A DNA stretch of 11,864 nt from DASPTT01 sp035623275 (GTDB lineage: Bacteria > Actinomycetota > Acidimicrobiia > Acidimicrobiales > UBA8190). Position numbers and translations under genes: made by a program. This document shows, in pieces, positions 7,154 to 11,864 of the stretch (within the stretch, counting starts at the first letter, position 1; every line of letters starts with the position of its first letter). The notes under the pieces were generated by a model. It saw only the letters and a list, made by a program, of their open reading frames with translations, made no database searches and was not told where the DNA came from. The stretch covers positions 1 through 11,864 of the forward strand of contig DASPTT010000028.1 in assembly GCA_035623275.1 (NCBI GenBank), written 5' to 3'.

Positions 7154-7554
7154 GAAGCACCTCCAAGAACGATGTGCTCTAGGGCCAGGCGGGCTGCCTC
7201 GCTGTGGTTCGCTTCGGCCTTGAGACCTTGAAGGAGGCGCCGAACCCACTCGTCCATGTCCACCTGGGTGCTGCGAATCTTGATGCCGCCCGAAGAGTGC
7301 CCGATGGTGCACCGCACCGTCGGACCGTCGACCTCGACCCGCAGCTGGTCGTCGCCGAGGGTTACCTCGAGCGCCCTGATCTCGGCGGACCGTTTCAAGA
7401 GGCCTTTCGATCGCTCGACCACGAGTCGCCGACCCACTGCCTCCTTGAGGGTCTGCGACAGCAGCTCCAGCATCATGCCGACGTCCTTGCCGTCGGCCCG
7501 AAGGGACGCGGCGGCGAGGTCGAGATCGAACGCGTCGCTCTCCCCGGGCTCCAC
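7150..7554 (-). CDS. Uncharacterised 134-residue protein, first gene of YbjQ-like operon
   Basis: I do not recognise a named family. The protein appears soluble and alpha/beta: an acidic N-terminus, a helix at ~26-47 (GMMLELLSQTLKEAVGRRLV), basic ERSKGLLKRSAE (47-58), two beta strands (LEVTLGDDQLRVEV, then TVRCTIGHSSGGIKIRSTQV, ~79-98) and a C-terminal helical region (~101-128, DEWVRRLLQGLKAEANHSEA). The SSGGIKI segment between strands looks like a conserved turn. The start GTG 7554-7552 has no ribosome-binding site but lies seven bases after TACCAT, suggesting a leaderless mRNA; its stop overlaps the next start by four bases. Being first in a coupled operon, it is presumably made with the three YbjQ-like proteins and may be their partner or regulator; this is inferred from position only. 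Confidence 0.75.
   Translation of the reverse strand: MEPGESDAFDLDLAAASLRADGKDVGMMLELLSQTLKEAVGRRLVVERSKGLLKRSAEIRALEVTLGDDQLRVEVDGPTVRCTIGHSSGGIKIRSTQVDMDEWVRRLLQGLKAEANHSEAARLALEHIVLGGAS
7160..7164 (-). promoter_or_regulatory. Strong ribosome-binding site GGAGG
   Basis: GGAGG on the minus strand lies six bases before GTG 7153-7151 and inside the 3' end of the preceding gene. It decides the start of the 272-residue protein and rules out the longer in-frame extension that would run back through the upstream gene. Confidence 0.75.
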
Positions 7555-7561
7555 GCCCCGA

Positions 7562-7591
7562 ATGGTACGGCGCCGGACCCCTCGGCGTCAC
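7562..7591 (-). promoter_or_regulatory. Candidate promoter of the YbjQ-like operon
   Basis: On the minus strand GTGACG (7591-7586, resembling TTGACA) is followed by an 18-base spacer and TACCAT (7567-7562, fitting TAnnnT), then seven bases to GTG 7554. The geometry fits a housekeeping sigma promoter driving a leaderless transcript. Confidence 0.45.
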
Positions 7592-7598
7592 GGCCCTC

Positions 7599-7613
7599 GG
7601 AGGAGGCTCCTCC
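7599..7613. repeat. G/C-rich inverted repeat between divergent genes
   Basis: GGAGGAGGCTCCTCC is self-complementary apart from its central base. It lies eight bases upstream of the candidate operon -35 box and about 50 bases before the divergent small gene. It could be a regulator-binding site or a chance GC palindrome. Confidence 0.35.
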
Positions 7614-7662
7614 AGTCCAGCACCCAGTCGATCGACCGCTCGGTACGTGCAAGATTGGCCTG

Positions 7663-7971
7663 GTGGTGCACCCCGTTTCGCGTCTGGAGGTGGAGGCATC
7701 CCCGGCTGACGAGCCGGGTTGGACGCTCCATCGGGTACTGAGGTTCGTGGTGACCCTTGGTCGGGCGGAGCTCGGCCCAGAGCACTATCCCTCGGTCATC
7801 GTCGTGAATCAGCGAGGCCAGAGGCTCCGGCTCTTCGGCGCGAGTTCCTGGGACGAGGCGGTCACGAAACGGGATCGACTCCGAGCGGAACTAGCGGCCT
7901 TGGGCGAAGAGGCCTGGTGCGAACGGTATGTCGTACCGGGGGCCTTCGTGCGAGGCGACTCGGCTCCCTGA
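7663..7971 (+). CDS. Small uncharacterised protein (~102 residues)
   Basis: Not recognised. The reading frame encodes a balanced, protein-like sequence: LHRVLRFVVTLGRAELG, then beta strands around YPSVIVVNQRGQRLRLFGA, a helix SWDEAVTKRDRLRAELAALG, and a terminal segment EEAWCERYVVPGAFVRG. That gives a compact beta-beta-alpha fold with no signal peptide or membrane segment. The frame stays open upstream as far as 7204, but that part is antisense to the 134-residue gene and low in protein character, so I start at the tandem GTG 7663/7666; GTG 7690 is a shorter alternative. No ribosome-binding site supports any of these. It is divergent from the YbjQ-like operon and could share its control region. 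It converges on the 122-residue membrane protein gene with 58 bases between. That gap has a weak inverted repeat, ACCGGC 7975-7980 with GCCGGT 7991-7996. Confidence 0.6.
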   Translation: MVHPVSRLEVEASPADEPGWTLHRVLRFVVTLGRAELGPEHYPSVIVVNQRGQRLRLFGASSWDEAVTKRDRLRAELAALGEEAWCERYVVPGAFVRGDSAP

Positions 7972-8029
7972 GCAACCGGCTGGAAGCGGCGCCGGTCAAC
8001 GTGCTGGACGACCCCCACTGCACGGTGCG

Positions 8030-8398
8030 CTACCCCAGGCGAACCCGTGGGTGGTCAGTCCCGAAGGTGCGCTTTCTGGCCCGGCGCTGACGGCGGAGCT
8101 GCAGCCCGATACCTCCGGCCACGAGCAGGCCGCCGACGATCACCCACGGATACCACGGTGTCCAGCCACCGCTTCGCAGCGCTATCCAGAACAGTGGCAC
8201 ACCGAGCCCGCTGATCACGCCGAACTCGCTTCCCGCACTCCTGGCAGTCCTGGCCAGCACGACGGCCAAGACGACAGCCACGGGCAGGACGAACAGGCCG
8301 ATGCTGGCGGCCCCCAGGAACCCGAGCGTGAACCCGGCGCCGACGCCCACCCACGCGAGGAACCATCCCCAGGTTGGTTCGTGATCGTCGGTTGACAT
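8030..8398 (-). CDS. Small multi-pass membrane protein, unknown function
   Basis: A 122-residue protein dominated by hydrophobic segments at roughly 11-31, 33-50, 58-74 and 84-101, so three or four membrane helices. The tail is strongly basic (LRRQRRARKR, 101-110), placing the C-terminus in the cytoplasm by the positive-inside rule. The second segment is Val/Leu/Ala-rich (FVLPVAVVLAVVLA); Trp-rich stretches (TWGWFLAW, WTPWYPW) lie at interfacial positions. ATG 8398-8396 follows the stop of the large upstream gene by 15 bases and has AGGG a short distance upstream, so the two are almost certainly co-transcribed. No family recognised; it may help the upstream membrane protein, which is inference from gene order. 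Confidence 0.75.
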   Translation of the reverse strand: MSTDDHEPTWGWFLAWVGVGAGFTLGFLGAASIGLFVLPVAVVLAVVLARTARSAGSEFGVISGLGVPLFWIALRSGGWTPWYPWVIVGGLLVAGGIGLQLRRQRRARKRTFGTDHPRVRLG

Positions 8399-8413
8399 CC
8401 CGCCCTGCGGGGC

Positions 8414-10408
8414 TTATCCGGTTGACGACGTCGTTGTGGGCACCGTGGTTGACGTTGTCGTCGACGTCGTGCTCGGTTCGGTGGTCACGGAAGGGCCGAT
8501 CGTCGTTGGGGGGACAGAGGTCGACGACGTCGGGCTCGGTGCCGTGGTGGTGGTCGTCGTGGTCGCCGCGTTGGCGATGGGGCTGCCGGTGTCGGGAGAG
8601 GTGCAGTTGGCAGGAGGGCTGTCCGCCCCTTGCTGACCGGGCATGAGTACGGTGCCGGCACACCCGAAGTTCGACAAGGTGACGTCGAGGACAACGGTCC
8701 CACCGTCGGAGAAGTGGGTGACGGCCTTTGCCTCACGGATGAAGCCGGACCCGTCCACCGAGACACCCACCGTCGTGCCGCTGTAGCCCTGGCCGTTGAG
8801 AACGCCCAAGGCGGCCGAGATGGTCGTGGATTCCTCGCTGCTGATGCCCGGGGCGTTGACCAGCTTCGAGGGGTCGGTGCTGGCCTCGTACACCGTGACG
8901 GGCACCCCGTCCACGCTGGATGTCCCCGTCTGGTCGGCGCCGGTGATGTCCGCCTGGTACAGCTCGAGGTACCCGGTGGGATTGGCCATCCCCATCATGG
9001 CCACCGCACCCTCGCGTTGGCCGAGCGTGCCCTCCACCAGGCTGGCGAATCCGGAGATCGGCTGGCCGGTGGCGTTGGCCTGGCTGGCCGGCGGGGCCAG
9101 CGACGTCTCGAGCGGGCCAAGGTCCTCGTAGACGGTGGTGCTGTCGACCCGCACAGTCGCCGTCAACCCGCCCGCACCGCCAACGGTTGCGCCGGCGAGC
9201 ATCGCCATCGGGTTGGTGTCGATGACGCCCTTGCCGGTGGTGGGTGACCCCGTGTTGGTGGGTGCACCGCCGCTGCACTGTGTGATCTGTTCGGTGCCCG
9301 GCGGAGCACTAGGTTGCGCCGGCACCACGATGACCGATCCGCTCGATGACGAGACGAACCCGCCGCCATTGGTTCCGCTGCTGTGGAGGACGGCGGTTCC
9401 GCTGCTGTGGAGGACGGCGCCCGCCGGCAGGTTGGTCGGGCCGGGCGCCGTGAACGTCTTGCAGACCGTCGTCGTGGTGATCGACGGGGCCGAGGTCGGC
9501 GGCGTGGTCGTCATCGAATACGTGAAGTCGAAGCTGCCCGAGTCGGTCGTCGCGCTCAGCGCCGAGAGCACCTGGTGCTCCGCCGGCCCGTTTCCGAGGG
9601 TCCCGGGCTTCGACGGAGGCTTCTGGGCCGATGGATGGGGACCTCCGCCACCGGTGGCGGCGAGGGCGACGGGAACGGTCACCACGCCCAGGCCGACCAC
9701 GATGGCAGCCGCCAGGGCCACATGGTCGCGGAGCCACGGTCGGGCCGGTCGCTGCGGAGTTTCCTCGTCGAGCCAGAGATCCCCGTCGTCGGCAGCCATG
9801 GCGGCCCTCCCCGGTCCGGGGGCAGACGCCGGTCGGCCCCCCGGGTTCGCTACCGCGAACGGTACCACCCGGCTCCACCAACGCCTAGACGGGGAGTTTT
9901 CCACAGTGGTAAAGGCGCCCACCAGGACCTTCATCGGCTGATCGCCATCCTGACCGGGTGCGAGCAGACCGGCCTGGCGGGCCGAGGCCAGGAGCCTCCC
10001 GGCCATTGCCGAGGCCTTTTGCGGTTCCTCGCCGAACTCCTCGGACAGGCAGTGGGCGACCGACGCGCGATCGAACGCCCCGGGCGACTGGGTGTCCCAC
10101 ACCGCCTTGAACAGGGGCACGGCCAAGAAGGCCTCTCTCCGGGCCCGGGATGCGCCCGGTTCGACCCCGGCGAGGATGCGCCGGGCCCGGTCGGTGAGCT
10201 CGACCCGAGGCCCGGACCCGCCCACCAGGCCGAAGAGCCGGGCGTTGGCCAGCCGGGTCAGATACGTCCCGTTGTTCGTGCCGCTGTAGCCGAGGGTGGC
10301 GGCCAAGAGCTCGCCATCGAGGGGCCCGCCCGCGTTGTCGACCATGCGGGCCAGGGCGATGGCCGCCTCGAGGTCGTAGCGCACCGAGCGCAGCCGACTC
10401 CGTGCCAC
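8414..10408 (-). CDS. Single-pass membrane protein: cytoplasmic winged-helix-like domain, extracytoplasmic domain, Thr-rich tail
   Basis: A 664-residue protein. Residues ~10-80 look like a winged helix (DLEAAIALARMVDNAGG, then YSGTNNGTYLTRLANARLFG, then a wing GPRVELTDRARRIL), followed by helices to ~155 reminiscent of DUF5343-type proteins. One membrane helix lies at ~229-251 (ALAAAIVVGLGVVTVPVALA), preceded by RPARPWLRDH, so the N-terminus is inside. The exterior part (~252-615) is Gly/Ser/Thr-rich, with four cysteines (316, 378, 583, 602) that could form two disulfides. Its last third (DGVPVTVYEAS, then GVSVDGSGFIREAKAV, then VVLDVTLSNFG) resembles LppX/LprG-like or LolA-like beta domains, but no lipobox is present. 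The last 49 residues are nearly all Thr/Ser/Pro. I chose GTG 10408 because GGGAG (10422-10418) is nine bases upstream; GTG 10414 is possible. An envelope-sensing, ToxR-like regulator is a reasonable guess, not shown. Confidence 0.78.
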   Translation of the reverse strand: MARSRLRSVRYDLEAAIALARMVDNAGGPLDGELLAATLGYSGTNNGTYLTRLANARLFGLVGGSGPRVELTDRARRILAGVEPGASRARREAFLAVPLFKAVWDTQSPGAFDRASVAHCLSEEFGEEPQKASAMAGRLLASARQAGLLAPGQDGDQPMKVLVGAFTTVENSPSRRWWSRVVPFAVANPGGRPASAPGPGRAAMAADDGDLWLDEETPQRPARPWLRDHVALAAAIVVGLGVVTVPVALAATGGGGPHPSAQKPPSKPGTLGNGPAEHQVLSALSATTDSGSFDFTYSMTTTPPTSAPSITTTTVCKTFTAPGPTNLPAGAVLHSSGTAVLHSSGTNGGGFVSSSSGSVIVVPAQPSAPPGTEQITQCSGGAPTNTGSPTTGKGVIDTNPMAMLAGATVGGAGGLTATVRVDSTTVYEDLGPLETSLAPPASQANATGQPISGFASLVEGTLGQREGAVAMMGMANPTGYLELYQADITGADQTGTSSVDGVPVTVYEASTDPSKLVNAPGISSEESTTISAALGVLNGQGYSGTTVGVSVDGSGFIREAKAVTHFSDGGTVVLDVTLSNFGCAGTVLMPGQQGADSPPANCTSPDTGSPIANAATTTTTTTAPSPTSSTSVPPTTIGPSVTTEPSTTSTTTSTTVPTTTSSTG
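8417..8563 (-). repeat. Low-complexity Thr/Ser/Pro-coding tail
   Basis: Forty-nine terminal codons of the large membrane protein encode almost only Thr, Ser, Pro and Val (such as TTTTTTTAPSPTSSTS and STTSTTTSTTVPTTTSSTG). On the plus strand this shows as runs of GTGGT/GTCGT/GACGTCG. Such tails in actinobacterial surface proteins are cell-wall-spanning stalks and are often glycosylated; here the tail is C-terminal with no sortase signal. Confidence 0.7.
9371..9418 (-). repeat. Exact 24-bp tandem duplication inside membrane-protein gene
   Basis: The 24-base unit at 9371-9394 is repeated without mismatch at 9395-9418. It encodes AVLHSSGT twice in a row (residues 331-338 and 339-346) in the exterior part of the 664-residue protein. 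Perfect identity and a frame-preserving length suggest a recent slippage event in a tolerant linker. Confidence 0.85.
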
Positions 10409-10449
10409 CGCCACAGTCTCCCAGCCCCCGCTGCACCCCGAAACCCCCC

Positions 10450-10455
10450 TAGCAT
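10450..10455 (+). promoter_or_regulatory. Candidate -10 element (TAGCAT) of the moxR-like gene
   Basis: TAGCAT fits TAnnnT and ends six bases before GTG 10462, so transcription would begin at the start codon, in keeping with the missing ribosome-binding site. The upstream bases are C-rich and show no -35 box. The 53-base gap to the divergent gene must hold promoters for both. Confidence 0.4.
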
Positions 10456-10461
10456 TCGCCT

Positions 10462-11448
10462 GTGAGCAGGGTCGTTGCCCACCCACCCCCGCCGCCACTG
10501 CCCGAACCGACGGCGGCGATGGCGTCGTTCCGGGCCATCGAGGCGGCCGTCGGCGGGGTGGTGTCCGCGCCGGCGCTGGTCATCCGCCTGGCCGTGGGCT
10601 GCCTGGCCGCCGGGGGACATCTCCTGGTGGAGGACCACCCGGGGCTGGGGAAGACCACGCTGGCCAAGTCCCTGGCCGCAGCCGTGGGCCTCGGGTTCCG
10701 GCGCCTGCAGTGCACCGCGGATCTCCTCCCCGCCGATGTCACCGGGGCGACCATCCTCGGCCCCGACGGCTCGGCTCCCGTCTTCCGCCCCGGCCCGGTC
10801 TTCACCAACGTGTTGATGGCCGACGAGCTCAACCGGGCGTCGCCACGTGCCCAGTCCGCCTTGCTCGAGGCCATGGAGGAGCGCCAGGTCACGGTCGACG
10901 GCGTCACTTACGCGCTGCCCCGACCCTTCTTCGTCCTGGCCACGCAGAATCCCTACGACGCAGCCGGCACTGCGCCCCTCCCCCACGGCCAGCGAGACCG
11001 GTTCCTAGTCCGCGTCTCGTTGGGCTACCCGTCGCGCCAACAGATGACGGCGCTCGTGACCGGCACCGACCCGGCCGAACGGGCCCGGCACCTGCCTCCG
11101 GCCACGACGCCCGCCGACCTCGAGGCGTTGATGGCGGCGGTGGCCGCCGTCCACGTGGCACCGGCCACGCGCGACTACGTGCTCGACCTCACCGAGGCGG
11201 TGGACCGCCACCCGAGTGTGGCCGTCGGGCCCTCGCCGCGCGCCGCCAGGGCACTGGTGCAGACCGCCTGCGCGCTGGCCATCGCCGATGGCAGGGGGTA
11301 TCTGTCGCCGGCCGACGTCCAAGAGGCCGCCGCCCCGGTCCTCGCCCACCGACTGCTCTTCCATCCCGCCGCGGCCGCGGACGTCGAGGCGACCGAGGAG
11401 CTCATCGGTGAGATCGTCGACTCACTCCCCGTTCCCCTCGGGCCATAG
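10462..11448 (+). CDS. MoxR-family AAA+ ATPase
   Basis: A 328-residue cytoplasmic ATPase of the usual MoxR length. Walker A is VEDHPGLGKTTLA (56-68), followed by the family segment RLQCTADLLPADVTGA (81-96), Walker B VLMADELNRASP (117-128) with LLEAMEE (134-140), sensor 1 LATQNPYDAAGTAPLP (159-174) and the QRDRF motif (177-181), where the arginines include the likely finger. The lid domain continues to the end (sensor-2 region around VAVGPSPRAARAL). MoxR proteins act as chaperone-like ATPases that assemble or activate partner proteins, commonly with DUF58/von Willebrand A-domain proteins, and a DUF58 gene follows here after nine bases. GTG 10462 follows a good leaderless promoter; the Pro-rich first 19 residues are absent from typical members, so ATG 10519 remains an alternative start. 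Confidence 0.93.
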   Translation: MSRVVAHPPPPPLPEPTAAMASFRAIEAAVGGVVSAPALVIRLAVGCLAAGGHLLVEDHPGLGKTTLAKSLAAAVGLGFRRLQCTADLLPADVTGATILGPDGSAPVFRPGPVFTNVLMADELNRASPRAQSALLEAMEERQVTVDGVTYALPRPFFVLATQNPYDAAGTAPLPHGQRDRFLVRVSLGYPSRQQMTALVTGTDPAERARHLPPATTPADLEALMAAVAAVHVAPATRDYVLDLTEAVDRHPSVAVGPSPRAARALVQTACALAIADGRGYLSPADVQEAAAPVLAHRLLFHPAAAADVEATEELIGEIVDSLPVPLGP

Positions 11449-11450
11449 GA
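11447..11450 (+). promoter_or_regulatory. Ribosome-binding site AGGA overlapping moxR stop
   Basis: AGGA overlaps the last bases of the moxR-like stop codon and lies seven bases before ATG 11458. It fixes that start and implies translational coupling of the two genes. Confidence 0.6.
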
Positions 11451-11457
11451 CCGGTCC

Positions 11458-11864
11458 ATGACCCCCACGGCGCCTCCGGCCTCGGGCGGTCGCCAGCGCC
11501 TGTCCGGACTTGGGGCGATCCGAACCGTTCGGCTGACCGCACGGGGGTTGGGTGTACTCCTCGCCGGACTGGGCCTCTTGGCGTTGGTGCTCTCCACGGA
11601 CACCGACGAGCTGCTCCCCATCGTCGTGGCGATCGCCTCGCTGATGGTGGTGACACCGGCATGGGCGTCCGCGCGAGCGAGCCGAGCGCGATCGGGCGTC
11701 GCCATCGGCGCCGAGGCTGCTCCGATGGTGATGCCAATCGGAGTCGCGGCGTCGCTCCACGTCCGGGTCACGAACCGGAGCGCACGGACATGTCCGTCCT
11801 TGTCGATCCAACCTCCCGCAAACCGCTGGGTTCTGCGTGGCCCTCGGCTCGGAGAGACCACGCA
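11458..11864 (+). CDS. DUF58 family membrane protein, N-terminal part only
   Basis: Open from ATG 11458 to the window edge (135 full codons), so the C-terminus is missing. After a short N-terminus with TVRLTARG (23-30) come two hydrophobic helices, ~31-46 (LGVLLAGLGLLALVLS) and ~53-70 (LLPIVVAIASLMVVTPAW), then a beta-type region beginning around residue 80 (PMVMPIGVAASLHVRVTNRS, ~89-108). This two-helix start followed by an Ig-like 'V-V-N-S' segment is the standard DUF58 N-terminus; the defining DUF58 core lies beyond the window. Its position directly after a MoxR ATPase strongly supports the call, and a transglutaminase-like gene often comes next. The role is usually described as MoxR-dependent envelope or protein-complex assembly. 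Confidence 0.8.
   Translation, partial: MTPTAPPASGGRQRLSGLGAIRTVRLTARGLGVLLAGLGLLALVLSTDTDELLPIVVAIASLMVVTPAWASARASRARSGVAIGAEAAPMVMPIGVAASLHVRVTNRSARTCPSLSIQPPANRWVLRGPRLGETT

Noticed and set aside
7154..7699. N-terminal extension of the 272-residue YbjQ-like protein
   Set aside because: It would run through the 134-residue gene in a different frame, and GGAGG at 7164-7160 clearly defines the GTG start.
8410..8600. Tandem GTGGT/GTCGT repeats as a CRISPR or regulatory repeat
   Set aside because: They are the codons of the Thr/Ser-rich tail of the large membrane protein, with no regular repeat-spacer structure.
9135..10465. Long plus-strand open frames opposite the large membrane protein
   Set aside because: The minus-strand frame has a coherent membrane helix, domains and tail, whereas the plus-strand translations are Arg/Pro/Gly-rich shadows without motifs.

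Overview
This is a high-GC window with frequent GTG starts, 1- and 4-base start/stop overlaps and several apparently leaderless starts, all typical of Actinomycetota. The secreted threonine-rich tail (TTT/STT/VPTTT style) and the style of the helicase N-terminus remind me of Acidimicrobiia, but that placement is inference. I see no rRNA, intact tRNA, insertion sequence, integrase or CRISPR array. The window looks chromosomal and contains several poorly characterised genes.

Layout. (1) 1-843, minus: the 5' part of a winged-helix DNA-binding protein that runs off the left edge. Its start sits beside a two-copy direct repeat at 855-882 that looks like an operator. (2) 985-3915, plus, divergent from (1): a 976-residue UvrD/PcrA-like superfamily 1 helicase with an unfamiliar ~180-residue N-terminal region, a Tudor/SH3-like segment and a C-terminal HRDC-like domain. 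(3) 3916-4449: a 534-base gene-free gap between convergent genes. (4) 7554 down to 4450, minus: a tightly coupled four-gene operon. A 134-residue protein of unknown function is followed by three paralogues of 272, 328 and 300 residues. Each paralogue carries two diverged copies of a domain resembling the YbjQ (DUF74/UPF0145, 'heavy-metal-binding') family, giving six copies in all. (5) 7663-7971, plus: a small unknown protein divergent from that operon. (6) 10408 down to 8030, minus: a 664-residue single-pass membrane protein (N-terminal winged-helix-like domain inside, large Cys-containing domain and Thr-rich tail outside), followed 15 bases later by a 122-residue multi-pass membrane protein. 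(7) 10462-11864, plus, divergent from (6): a MoxR-family AAA+ ATPase followed by the start of a DUF58 membrane protein, a well-known pairing.

How the parts may work together. MoxR and DUF58 proteins usually act as a chaperone-like ATPase and its membrane partner. The divergent membrane protein with a DNA-binding-like cytoplasmic domain could sense the envelope and control that operon, or itself. The strongest candidate for an undescribed system is the four-gene YbjQ-like operon: YbjQ proteins are oligomeric rings, so three coupled double-domain paralogues suggest a hetero-oligomeric assembly, with the 134-residue protein as a partner. The divergent winged-helix gene and the unusual helicase form a second pair worth attention. 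All functional links are inferred from gene order.
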